64,000 nt of DNA from Rhodamnia argentea (Eukaryota > Streptophyta > Magnoliopsida > Myrtales > Myrtaceae), in contig NC_063156.1 in assembly GCF_020921035.1 (NCBI RefSeq), positions 1,550,001 to 1,614,000 of the forward strand. The letters are read 5' to 3'. The notes beneath the pieces are model-generated. The model did no database searches. It saw only the letters and a program-made list of their open reading frames with translations, and was not told the DNA's origin. A program made the position numbers and the translations under genes. This document shows, in pieces, positions 11,780 to 23,800 of the stretch (positions within the stretch are counted from its first letter, which is position 1; each line of letters begins with the position of its first letter).

Positions 11780-14550
11780 AGCCGCACAATAGGGTGAACT
11801 TATACATCGATGGCGCCGGATGCAATGCCATGGAATAAAAATCTTGACATCCTTTTGTATGCTTCTGCATGGATTATTAGCCATGGGTCCAAGTGATTTC
11901 CATCGTCTGTGGGTAGGACGGCGTAGGCTAGAACCATAATGATATCGGAGAGAAGTGGCGATGCGGGAGGTGCAGTAGAGTAGAGGTGAAAGTCTCGGTC
12001 GAGAGCGGATGCGACGGCGATGGTCATCGAGCACGACGTCTGGGGGGTAGGTTCGTTGAAAACGAAGATGACGAGATGTAGCAGCGACGAGTTGATGATG
12101 TGGCGTCCCAGGTTGGTGGCGGTGGGTGGCGGGAAAAGTGCGAAGAGAGATTGAAAAAATAATAATTTGAAGTAGACTTGTCAGAATAGGTCATAAACCT
12201 ATCTTTTAACTCATATATGACGGAGTGAGTTACTATATAGTTTGCTTGTATTCAATACATATGTCATAATTGGGTATACGATTTATTTAAATCCAATTCA
12301 TCTTTATTATTCTCTCTCGCCCTCGCTCGATCTCGTGTTCGCTCACTCCGCATTCTCACATTAATTTGAGTATAAGTTTTCATAGATTGGGTAAAATATA
12401 AAAGTATTTTAAGAGTATAGGTCGGACCGCTTATGAGTTTGGGTATGGATTGGGTCGGTATGATTCAGTATATTTGTACTGCATAAAAATAGTTAAAATG
12501 GATTAAATGAATCTATTCGAATAGTACCAATGTCGACTAGATCTACCGGTTGGACAGTGAACATGGAGGAGACATGGTCTGAAAGGGTATAGACAGGAGG
12601 TGATGACAGGCTCCACGATCGATGATAGGCCACCTCTAGTAGCCCTTTGACTCGCGTCGCTGCACCCCCAGCCCATCTCTCAACCGCCAAGACTATTCTT
12701 CAATGGCGGCTTTGATTTCTCATTGCATCCAGCATCACAGTGCCATACCTATTCTCAATGTTCTTAACCGTGCAGTTCCCATTTTTGGGAAAATCAAATT
12801 AACTTAAGCATGGCCTTACAGGTGCCTGGATGATATAAAGGAGAAAGTTGAGCAATACGGGCGAAATAATCGGAGTTTCAATCGTATCACATGCCTTCCG
12901 CTGAATATATGTGCTTCGACGATTTCGTACCGCTCCCGACTACCTTATCCTCCTCACAAAAATGTTGCCATAGATGCATTCGCAAAAATCACGCCGTTCT
13001 ATCTCGCAATTCATGATATTCGAACTTTCTGATCTAATTCTCACATAAGCACATACGTTGTCTTATGGATGAGCATCGAATAATGTTCCAACTCAAATCA
13101 TTCTAGATGAACAGTAAAATTAATTGGCCAATAATGCATTAGCCAATAATGTATTTCAGTCTAATGTGTTCTTAACTGTTAATTTGGACTATGTCATTAT
13201 GCTTCGGGGGTTAATTCACTTTGACCGCCGAATCTTCCAAGTCAGGTCATAGGTGTCACTTATGGAGCCTTGGTCTCGTCCTTCTATACTTTGTTCTCCA
13301 CATACCACGCATCCACTTAACTGTGTTTCTGTTGCAATTAAATATCAAATGCACTTTCATTCTTAATCCTTTTTTTTTCCTGAAAAAAGTAATTGATTTG
13401 AATAATATTTTGTTTAAATAATCATCCATATCGCTTAAACTAATTAGTTAGTAAAAGATGTCATTGATTTCGACAATAATTATGTCTAAATATTTTCGTA
13501 GGAAAGAAAAAAAAAATGTTCAATAATTTTTGTAAGCAATACAATTGATTATTTTGAGGAAAATATTTTTTAATTCAGTCATTTTTAGCGAAATAAACAG
13601 AGGCTAAATATTAAGCAATAATTACTCAGTATCATTATGACCAACCGGGTTAACCATTGATATTGGGCGCTCTTCGGTAAGTATCGTTCTCATCCCTTCA
13701 AATCAATCATTGGTTTTGCGATGTGCCATGTTACATGAAAATTTACATGTGTTTGACACGTGGCGATCAATAATAGGCAAGCGTAGTTAGCATTCGGGAT
13801 CCATCACATTGGCAGCCCAACTTCTTGTGTACTGGTATTGGGCCTCCTCCTTTCACGGAGTACGGCCCATTTCAGTTGATGCTAGGCTAACTATATAACA
13901 TAAAGATCGATAAACTTAAGGGACTTATCCACTTTTTTTTTTTTTTGGCCCCTCCAAGTTTTATTTTGTACCATTTACCTTAGTTTTATTTTTGACGATT
14001 AATTCCAATGGAAGAACAAAGCACTTGATTACGCAAAGAAAAAGATAAATCAAATTGTACAAATACGAAAATTGGAAGAACAAATTTGTACTTGACCTTT
14101 TTTAAAAGAAAAAATATTTTTCTTGACAATCTTGGTAGAGACGGTATAATTTCAACCGTAGATCAACATACATTCACCGTGTATTTTGTATAAAGCACTC
14201 ATTGATTGGGATATCGTGTGATAAAAAATAAGCGACAATCTTGTCGTGCCGGTATCTTTCTTTCTTTTCTTTTCTTTTTAAAATGATATATAACATATTA
14301 TGTGCAAATGGCCAATACTTTTTCATCAGATCTCTAAGTAGATTAATGCTAATTAATCAACTATTAACTTACGCAATAATTGAAGGATAATGTGCTCCAA
14401 ACATAACTTAATCGCTTTTAATGCTAGATTAGTCCCTCGTTATGTATCGATGTGCACATTGGGGGTTGACATAGGAAAGATCAAGAAACGATACGATTCA
14501 TCCCATAAAATATATAATAATAAACGTCAATAGAGACGGACAATAGTGAG
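11780..14550. other. Intergenic, no gene recognised
   Basis: AT-rich sequence with poly-T and poly-A tracts. A short minus-strand open frame at about 11800-12034 is weakly protein-like but matches no family I know and lacks splice-supported continuation. The stretch nearest 14550 probably contains the 3' UTR of the C2-domain gene. Confidence 0.45.
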
Positions 14551-15408
14551 CTACTCATAGTAGTCGTCGCCATCGTCTTCGTCGGCGAGATCGTCCTCGA
14601 CCTTCTCCGCCGCGTTGTCGGCGATCTTGTCCTCTACGTAGTCAACCCCCTCTGCCAGCGCGAGCCCACCCAACACCCCGGCGACCGCACCCACCGCCAA
14701 TCCCGTCCCCATCCCCCCAAACTTGCTCTTGCTCTTCTTTGTCTCTTCCTGCCCATAGCTCTGTGGCGGTTGGCCGTACGACGTTCCACCGTAGCTCGGG
14801 TACCCAGCTGGCGGAGCCGTCGGATAGTATCGATCCTGCACCTCATACTGAGGCTGCGGCGACGCATAGCTGGGGTACCCAGCTGGCGACGCATACGGGG
14901 TGCTGTATGACGGCGGAGCGGTGTACTCCCTGCTCGCCAGTGGCGGTGCAACGCCGTAGGCAGTGGGAGGCGTGCTGTAGCGCGTCTCCTTCACCGCAAC
15001 CTTGACGTCGACCTTCCCGTGGGGCCTGCCAGAGGGCCGCTTCAGCGGGAGGCTCCGCTTGCTGGCGCGCCCTCCACCGCTGTACCCATAGTCGTCCTCG
15101 AGCACATCGCGGAGCCTGAGCCGGGCCGAGCCGACCAGCGGCTTGGTGCCGTCCTCGGAGCCAGCATGGACGACATCGACGTACAGCGTGGCGTCGTCGA
15201 TGGCGGTTCCTGGCGGCAAGGGGATGAGGAGGGTCTGTTCCCAGACGGGGAAGGAGTCGCCTTCGGGGTCGGCACGGGTGGAGCATTTGTGGTTGGGGTC
15301 TACCCAGACGACGGCGTAAGGCCTGAGAGGGCCGTGGCGCCAGTTGACGTTCTTGAGGTCCTTGGCCGCGATGAGGGTCACCTCGACTTGGTAGCGCGAG
15401 GAGGCCAT
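14551..15408 (-). CDS. C2-domain SRC2-like protein, 285 aa
   Basis: This is a single exon. I chose the start at [10 protein letters not shown] because the C2 domain begins there; an in-frame upstream ATG would only add a non-conserved leader. A C2 domain covers about residues 1-130 ([34 protein letters not shown]), a fold that binds membranes, often with calcium. Next is a long linker rich in Pro, Tyr, Ser and Gly with repeated AGYPSY and YPSYGG blocks. Then comes a glycine-zipper hydrophobic segment ([20 protein letters not shown]), and the protein ends in an acidic tail, [10 protein letters not shown]. This layout is that of SRC2 and related cold-induced membrane-associated proteins. The Arabidopsis relative may be At5g23950, which sits next to DCR in that genome as it does here. 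Its substrate or partner is not evident from sequence. Confidence 0.88.
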   Translation of the reverse strand: MASSRYQVEVTLIAAKDLKNVNWRHGPLRPYAVVWVDPNHKCSTRADPEGDSFPVWEQTLLIPLPPGTAIDDATLYVDVVHAGSEDGTKPLVGSARLRLRDVLEDDYGYSGGGRASKRSLPLKRPSGRPHGKVDVKVAVKETRYSTPPTAYGVAPPLASREYTAPPSYSTPYASPAGYPSYASPQPQYEVQDRYYPTAPPAGYPSYGGTSYGQPPQSYGQEETKKSKSKFGGMGTGLAVGAVAGVLGGLALAEGVDYVEDKIADNAAEKVEDDLADEDDGDDYYE

Positions 15409-16121
15409 TTTCTTGCGATTTCGAAATGAGACTCCGAGATCTAGTCGGGCCGATTTAAAAGGAGCTGCGGAGCGTGAGAGCTTCACGACTAAGCAAACAT
15501 GCACACAGTTTTGATCAGTTGACTGAGGTTGGGGACTGGGGAGGATCTAACTGGGGAAAGAGAGAGAGAGATGATGAAGAAGAAGAAGGTGGTGAATCGG
15601 TGGTGTTTTGTCTGGGGACGGCCAAGTGGAGTTTCGTGCGAATCGAGGCTTGCCTGTCTGGACAAGAGATTGGCCGGTTGAACTAGCCGTCGGGCCGGCC
15701 GGTTCATATTTGATTATTTTATCTGTTTAGGTTGTTTTAAATTGGATTTTATGAGCTCGAGTTGGGGTTTTACATATACAGCACTGGCGGTAGCAGTTGG
15801 AAATCATGCAATTCGGAGCTCCACCCAACCGCGTTGAAATCTTCGCTCGAGAACGACACTAATCAACAACTGACAAGTATATTCGACAGAAAAATGTTTG
15901 AGCAAAGGGTCTAGCCAATGTCTCCAAATTGGACCGGGCTTCTCGGGCCTCATATCACGAAACCCGAACCCAAAAGATTTCGGAGCTCCAACCCGCGCCA
16001 GTTTTGAATCCGGGTCGACCCGTTTCCCTCTCTTCCCTCTCTTCCCTCCCATTCCTAAAACCCTACTCAGCTGCACGCGCTCTCTCCCACGGTGCCCTCT
16101 CGCTCTGCACTTCCTCCGAAG
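15409..16121. other. Divergent promoter region, C2 gene and RPS9M
   Basis: The two genes start back to back 713 bp apart. On the C2 side, the minus strand has a CT-rich leader (GA repeats at about 15558-15590 on the plus strand). On the RPS9M side there is a pyrimidine-rich leader and a telo-box-like motif. I see no separate gene in between. Confidence 0.55.
16058..16065 (+). promoter_or_regulatory. Telo-box-like motif upstream of RPS9M
   Basis: AAACCCTA lies 57 bp before the start codon. Telo boxes are common in promoters of plant ribosomal protein genes, which fits the gene downstream. Confidence 0.5.
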
Positions 16122-19100
16122 ATGCTCGCTCGCTTCCTCCCCAGACCATCCAATCTCCGTCTACTCTCGATCGCCACCTCGAGGCTCCGCTCCAATCCCC
16201 CTCCGCCGCACCCTCACGTAGCCTCCCTCCTCCGGCGCTTCTCCACCGGTCGCGGCGACGGCAATGGCGGCGACTCCAGAGATCCCTCGCTCCCCGATCC
16301 CTGGAAGCTCTCCGGCGACGGAGATGCGAAGTTCGACCGCCTCTTCTCGGAAGACACGGGCAGACTCGCGGGATTTCCCGACGGCACAGTCGGCGAGGAG
16401 GATTCGTGGCTGAAGGAGGGAGAAACGGGAGAGAAGAACGTCGGCAAAGACGACGGATGGCTCACGGCTGAGGGATATAGGCCGTGGAGTTTGTCGGAGG
16501 AAGGGAGAGACGACGGCTTGTTTGATGTTGGGGAAGGTGCACAGGCTTTTGGCGATGATGTTGGTGTGGGAGCTGACGCTGTGAAGACTGATAGGAGCGA
16601 GGAGGAGGAGAAGCTTGAGAAAGAAGAACAAGAACTCATTCCAGTACTCAAAGGTCTGAAATTTTAGCGATCATGGTGCTCCGTATACATTTTCGCTCCC
16701 TAATCTTGGCATTTTTTGCACATTTTTTTTTCTATAATTATAATCGTTGGAATCGAGTTTTATTAACGTGGTCGCGGGCTTGATGGCAATGTCTTCTAGT
16801 TCTGTTTTACAGTTGTGCACCAGATAATTGGAGTAATTTGGTTCTTGTGGTTAGTGTGGTTGTATTCCTTCGTGGTGTATGCTAAGCCTATTGGTTTCCC
16901 CCTTGGCTTCCGTGACTGCAGATCCATGTTCGGGGTTGAACAGTGCTTCATCTGAATGGAAAGAAAAATGGGAAATTTGTTTTCACGTTCCCTCATTTCG
17001 AGAGACCGGATAGCCAAATTTGCCTCTTTTTTCACCTCTTGTAGATGTGCGGCCTTATTGATTTGTTGGTTTTTTTTTATAGAGTTCGCATTAATCCTCA
17101 TTGTATTGAAGTTTAATGTGTGCATTCGTGTATCATAGGTCCAAATCGTGCGTTTGGCGACCTTATTGCAGCATCTGGAATCACAGATGCCATGCTGGAC
17201 AGTCTGATTGCTCTCAAGGACTTTGAGGGGATTGACGGCTTGCCACCTTTAAGGGAAATCGAAGACATACGATATGAGAAGAACACGACAAAATCCAGTA
17301 GAGCAGAAATAGAGCGCTTGAAGCAGGAGGAAGTCGCGAAGGCAAGAGTGAGGCAAGTAGACGACAAAGAAAGGGCTTATGGAACAGGAAGAAGGAAGTG
17401 CAGCATAGCACGCGTCTGGGTTCAACCTGGTGATGGCAAATTCACGGTGAATGAAAAGGAAATCGATGTCTATTTCCCCATGCTTGACCATCGTGCTGCT
17501 CTGCTTCGACCTTTCTCCGAGACAAAGACTTTGGGCCTCTGGGACGTCAACTGTACCGTGAAAGGAGGCGGTGTCTCGGGTGAGTTCTAATGTTGCTCTG
17601 AACTGTGTAAGCACTTGCTTTTGTAGTTATTCATTTGTATCATATAGAGTTGTTTAAGCTCAGGATACTTGGCTGATTGAATTTATTTAAATTTGTGGTA
17701 TCCGTGCTTTCATTACTAGCATTTTCTTCTATTTGCTTTGTAGTCTTTATGTGCCATCATTTTGTTGTCATTGTTGTAATTTCTGAGAATATAAGACTGA
17801 TATTAGGACGAATAGGCTTGCCTAAGTTAACTAACATACACAAGGCTGGCTGAACTGTCTAACTGATATTGATATTATCGCACTAGCTGGTTGAGTTTTG
17901 GTTTTCCGAGTTGGCTCTTCCATCTTCGTATCACTCATGCACTTGCCAGCGCATGTCTCTCGCCGTAGTATGTTTTACCAACTACAAAGTAGGAACTGGC
18001 TTTTTTGTTGCAGTCACAATGCTTGTATATTCTATCATGAGAATGTTGAGTGTCTGAAGTCTGCTGGTTTTCAAATACATGTAATTGTAATCTTTTAAGG
18101 TATTGCTTCAGTGCATGTAGATTCGGTTTCTCCCTTTATTTGTTGTGGATTGTGATGTTCTAATTATTCTGGAGGTATAGGACTAGTGAGGATATGGCTG
18201 AATGATAGGTTATCATATGTAGTTATTGGTGTCCAAGAATGGTGATTTCATCTTGAGGTTTGTTAATCATCTATATCCTCCAGCTTGTACTCAGTTAACT
18301 TGCTAGTGTAGTTGCTCAGATGAATGGGAAGGGAGTGAAGAGGAAACGTTGCAATCTTACCGCTACAAAAAACACTTTTGGCACCTATTGGGGAAAGGTG
18401 TTGCCCGAGCCTCTAAATCATTTTGAACAAGGAATTGAGTCATCTTTTGTGAACATAGTTGCTTAAAATGCCAGGCCGATACCACAGAGGTCATTTAATG
18501 CCTTTGTTCGTGTAGCGACAATGCAAAGGCTTTGCTTAATGGGAAAAAACAGGGTCTGTTTGTACTGACTTGTATCTTTTGCTTTTTGTTTAACTTAAGT
18601 CTTGCGGCTCACAGACTAACTCCTTTTTTTAACCTGAAACACTTGAGACTTGTCACAAGATACAAATGTCAACCCAGAGCTTCACGGATAATTTTTGCTA
18701 ATATTTTGAAATTTGAGTAATGTTTTAAGTTTGGCAGGGAAGCCAAAAAGTACCATGGCCCTTTAACAAACAGGCCTTGTCTTTTTTTACTGTTGGATGA
18801 ATCTTTGGTCCTCTTCTACAATGGAGTATGTAAGCGGGAATACTAAGATTCATCTGATGGCAGGTCAAGTTGGAGCAATTCGATTGGGGATTAGCAGGGC
18901 CTTGCAAAACTGGGAGCCTGGTTTACGTCCTTCTCTTAGATCTGGTAAGATAGGTCGAATTATCATGAGATTCTATTATCTCACCAAGTTTTCTTTCTTA
19001 AGATATTTAAAGTGTACGGAAAGATCGAGTGAAGTATATATTTTATTCACCTCATTTGTGTTCATAGAAACAGCACTCAAACCCCTCTTGGTTTTTATCA

Positions 19101-19710
19101 AAAACTTTCTCATTGGACATTAAGCTTCTGCTAATGCGAATTAAAGTGCATTAGACCTTTTTCTTTTTCACTTCATATACATAAGGGGGGAGATACCAAG
19201 GAAAATATTTGTAAGATCTTCTCTCAGAATTCCCATCAAATTGTGTAGAAAGCAAAAGGTAAACTAATATCCAGCAATTCCGACCCAAAAAAAGAAGAAG
19301 TGATATCCAGCAACTAAAAGAAGAAAAAATACAAAAAATCAAGATAAGGCTATAAAAACCATGACTACCTTCAACCTTGGTTTAGCTTGCACTTAGAGCT
19401 TGTCCCCAAACAACAAGTACTGTAGAAATCCTCTTGATTTACCTGTGGATTAGTTCTTTTTATGTTCTATGTTGAATGAAATTAGCGCACTGCATTGAGT
19501 TCCTTGGGAAGGGGCATAAATTTCTGTTTCCCTTCCCTCCATCAAATTTATGGCCCTGAGACCTTGGCTGTGTCATCTCAGTGTGACCTTCAACTTATAG
19601 AAGTGTTCTTGTTGACAGCTGGTTTCTTGACGAGGGATCCGCGGGTGGTGGAAAGGAAAAAACCAGGCAAAGCAAAAGCGAGGAAGAGCTTCCAGTGGGT
19701 CAAGCGGTGA
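16122..19710 (+). CDS. RPS9M: Mitochondrial ribosomal protein S9 (uS9m), 381 aa
   Basis: Small-subunit ribosomal protein of the S9 family. Exons are 16122-16653, 17139-17579, 18864-18944 and 19619-19710; all junctions are GT-AG and keep frame. The first ATG gives [20 protein letters not shown], a basic, serine-rich leader typical of a mitochondrial presequence. An acidic, poorly conserved region follows. The S9 core begins near [20 protein letters not shown] and continues through [16 protein letters not shown] to [19 protein letters not shown], ending in WVKR. S9 proteins reach the tRNA sites through a basic C-terminal tail, and the short basic end is present. The length and acidic insert match plant mitochondrial S9 (At3g49080, from memory) rather than plastid S9. 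The last intron interrupts the RSAGF segment. Confidence 0.92.
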
Positions 19711-20553
19711 CCAGAAAAACAATTTTTTCTCTGCACACCACTGGCTTCAAGCACAACTTCAGTTTTGCCGCTGCACAATGACATGTCGAGATTAATTTGT
19801 GTGCTAGGAATTTTTTGTATGGTAGCGCGCACGCCCCATGCAAGCTTGGCTACTGGGCATAAGAGCGATGCAGAATGTTAATTAACTTGGAAGCTAGTGG
19901 CGTTGTGGGAAAGCTTGTATCTTGCCTGCTTGGGCTGTTTTCTGCAGCAACCGTTGCGTGAAGAACATCGAGAATCGACCATTGGATTTGTGCTTCTCAT
20001 GGCTACATGATGAAATGACCAGTACTCATCATTGACGAATTATCAGAAGTTGCCTCTGTTTGATGTCTCAATGCTGTGGTCCTTGGATGGTCTGATGATG
20101 CTGTAGGGTTGAACTTTGATGTAATGTAACGGAGTTGCATAATAAAAACGACATGGGCTCAATGCCATAAGTTCGAATAAACGTCTTTAGTTCTGTTCTA
20201 TGCATGTATTCACGGGTTTTAAATACGGTTCAGATAGGAACCTCAAATTTCAAATGTGTGTTTTTCCTCAAGAGGTAAGTAACTAGTTTTCAACACAACT
20301 TTCTTGTAATCTATACGAGCAATCAAACAGTTTTTGCATTATATTGTTGCCTAGAAAAGGAAACATGTAACTATTTTTTGAGAGAAGGAAATGAGTGAGA
20401 GTAAAGTATTCCCTGAGTGGAGCGATTGGGTGTTTGGGTTGCGGACATCACAAGTAAAATTGAACGTTGAACAGAAGCACAGACTTTAGAAGAGGAGACA
20501 CTGCGGGCCCCCGCAAGAGAATGTTTCGGTGCATTTGCGAACGATTCCCGCTC
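19711..20553. other. 3' flank of RPS9M and intergenic DNA
   Basis: The first few hundred bases are probably RPS9M 3' UTR, including a T-rich stretch and 'aataaaaacg' near 20141. I see no further gene before the fibrillarin promoter. Confidence 0.5.
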
Positions 20554-20694
20554 GGCCCAAAAAGCTACATCCAACTTTACGTTCATGGGCTTTTCTACAT
20601 TTTGGGCTGGACCTGGGCTTTTTCCACTCCCAGGCCCTCAACTCAGATCTCGAACAAACGCGGCTGGGTCGCCTCGCCCAAAACCCTAAACCCT
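20554..20694 (+). promoter_or_regulatory. Fibrillarin promoter: site II cluster and telo box
   Basis: Four site II motifs (TGGGCC/T) lie at 20554-20559 (inverted), 20586-20591, 20603-20608 and 20614-20619. A double telo box, AAACCCTAAACCCT, follows at 20681-20694, about 140 bp before the start codon. Site II plus telo box is the known promoter pattern for plant ribosome-biogenesis genes and links transcription to cell proliferation. Confidence 0.75.
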
Positions 20695-20832
20695 CCCTCG
20701 TTCTCCCCCAATAAAATGCCTCTCGAGCCGGAACTTTGTGACACCGTCTAAACTCTCTTCCTCGGCGGAGCTCTCTCAGCTGAAGTGAAACCAGCAGCTC
20801 TTCTTAGTCTCGTTTAGCTAGCTATCACCAAG

Positions 20833-23800
20833 ATGAGGCCGCCTCAGAGAGGTATTCTTCGCCTTGTCCTTCTTTTCGCGATCGTGTGGGGAATGGAGGG
20901 AACGCAGTTTAGCACTGGTTTCATTTGAGAATCACGTGTCGGTTTTTGAGCTGTTTTTGCAACTGAGGATGATACTAAGTTTTGATTACGGACTAGTTCT
21001 TGTCGGTTTTTGAGCTGTTTCATTTGTGAAATGCGTGATCCTGTTTGGGTGCTTGCCTTCTTAAGTTCTTGGTACCGGATTTAGTGCGAGGTTAACGTTT
21101 TCTGCTTGGGGATGAGTCAGTTCCATCAGCCTCTCAGCTATGGTGATTGATCTTATGCTGCAGCCTGTGCTATGTTTTGGCCTTTAATGTGCTATTTTTT
21201 CACTTTTATTCTGAGACCTTAACATGGTATTCGAGCCCCTATATATATATTAAACGAATGGTCTCATTCGGTCTTTGCAGGTCGTGGCGGCGGCGGAGGA
21301 TTTAGGGGCGGAAGGGGTGATGGAGGGAGAGGAAGAGGGAGAGGTGGAGGTGGAGGTGGAAGAGGTGGTCGTGACGGAGGTAGTGCCATGAGAGGGCGTG
21401 GTGGTGGACGTGGTGGTGGTGGTGGTCGCGGTGGAAGAGGAGGACGTGGTGGTGGTAGGGGCGGGATGAAAGGTGGAAGCAGAGTTGTGGTCGAGCCTCA
21501 TAGACATGAGGGGGTGTTCATTGCTAAGGGCAAAGAAGATGCTCTTGTTACAAAGAATATGGTCCCTGGAGAGGCTGTCTATAACGAGAAGAGAGTCTCT
21601 GTGCAGGTGAATATGTTTTTTATTCAAATTGCTAGGGATTGCTAGGCATCCTCTGATAAACTCCTGATTTATCCCAAAAAAGAAATTGAGAAAAAAAAAG
21701 GCCAACGACCCGCGTATCTGGAAAATGAATGATTAATCACTTTTCCTAAAAATGATTTTTTTACAAAGAATGAACAAAAAATATTTTCATTGTCCATGAA
21801 AATGTTTAAGATATAAATTGTTGTTGGTAACATAATCAATTTTTATTTTTTAATTATTTCAAGCAATACAAGTGATGATTTTTAGGAAAATATTTTTGAA
21901 ATTATTCATTTGTCACGTAACAAATGAAGCCTTCATAATGGTTCTAAGAATGCTAAAGCTTTTTTGGCTATGTATACTTGTGCTACACGAATTTGATTAG
22001 TAGAGGAGGGTCTGGCTTGGAGTTATTTTTTTGATTTGTGTGAAGTTCCTTTTGCCAGGGTTATAAAAAAAAAAAGACTTCTACTTGTAAACTCTGGTGC
22101 TGCTGTTGCAATTTTTTAGTGTTCAGATCTTTCTGATTTTAGGAGCTTAATAATGTCGATCTCCTTCATTTTCTTTGACTATCATCTCATGATATGTAAG
22201 ATTCTTTCTTTCAGCGACCTAGACATATTAGTAAGCTGAATTGCTTTTTCTTTGAACTCTTGTTAGAATGAAGATGGCAGTAAAGTGGAATATAGGGTGT
22301 GGAACCCCTTCCGATCAAAGCTGGCAGCTGCCATTCTTGGTGGGGTTGATGAGATATGGATTGTGAGCATCTCTTTTCCTTTTTCTCTGGCGTATCTATG
22401 ATGTGTAGCTTCTTCGTTATCACTGATCACGATTCATTGTTATCAAATTCAGAAACCTGGTGCTCGGGTTCTCTACCTCGGAGCTGCTTCTGGGACCACA
22501 GTATCTCATGTTTCCGATGTTGTTGGCCCTGTAGGTCCTTTTTTTGCCCTCCCCCCCCCCCCGCGTTTTTTTGTGGTTGGGGGGGGTGGGGGGTGTGTTT
22601 GGTGGAAGAATGATTCTTTTAGAAAATGACCAGATAACTGACTTGTTGTCTTGCGTTCCTTTTGGCAGACTGGAGTGGTGTATGCCGTGGAGTTCTCCCA
22701 TCGAAGTGGGAGGGACTTAGTCAACATGGCAAAGAAGAGAACCAACGTTATTCCAATCATTGAAGATGCTAGACATCCAGCCAAGTACCGTATGTTGGTT
22801 GGAATGGTGGATGTAATATTTTCCGATGTTGCTCAACCCGATCAGGTATTGACTTTTGTCTTTGCTTATGGAAGTCTTCCTTGCCGAAGTGTAGATGCAG
22901 GATTTCATCTGGACCACTGAAAGAAAATCCTACATCACACATCCTACCTTTATTTCTGGATTACTTACTGCATGGTTTTGTTTATATGCTTTGTATTAAC
23001 TTATTTCTCTATTACCTTTGATGCTCTTGAAGTAGATTCTGTGAATTCTACTCTTTTGTTTTCTGATAACAATTATCAATGCATTTATTTGCAGCCTTTG
23101 TTTTACCTTTCTCTGCTTCAATTCATTCCATGAAGTTTCTTTTCTTTGTTCATGTCTTTGTGAGACTCCTTTTTATATGAACAAGATGACCTCTTGTTTG
23201 GAAATTACCTTCCTGGTTTTGTAATTCATCTTTTATTTGATATATATCTATACTATTATAACTATGGTTTTCTTCATTGCTATGCTAAGCATACACTATC
23301 AGATTCTTTCATTAAGGTGTTTCACCCAGAGGGAAACTTATGCACATGAAGAATTAACTCGGATTCCCCTTCAAGACAGCATGGGTGATGCAAGATTGAG
23401 TTTTCTGATGCATGTCTGATTTTGGCTCACTCCATAATTTGTTTTCTTTAGTTCAAATTTGATTTTCTTTTTGAGTTCCTTTTCTTTTGTTTCCCTTAAA
23501 GACAAGTTAATCACATGCCTTCGGGCCAGTAAACCCATGCCTATTTCGTGTGCTGCGTTATTAGAAAGCATTTGATGAGAAACTTGGATTCACAGAAACT
23601 TCCTTCTTGGTTTTGTGATTTATCTTTTGTTTGATATATAGCTATACTGCTGTAACTGCAGTTTTGTTCATTGCTATGCTAAACGTACACTATCAGATTC
23701 TTTCATTAAGGTGTTTCACCCAGAGGGAAACTCATGCACATGATGAATTAACTCGGATTCCCCTTCAAGACAGCGTGGGTGATGCAAGATCGAGTTTTCT

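Noticed and set aside
11729-12034. Minus-strand open frame with protein-like composition
   Set aside because: No recognised domain, no splice-supported extension, and it partly overlaps the end of a MITE.
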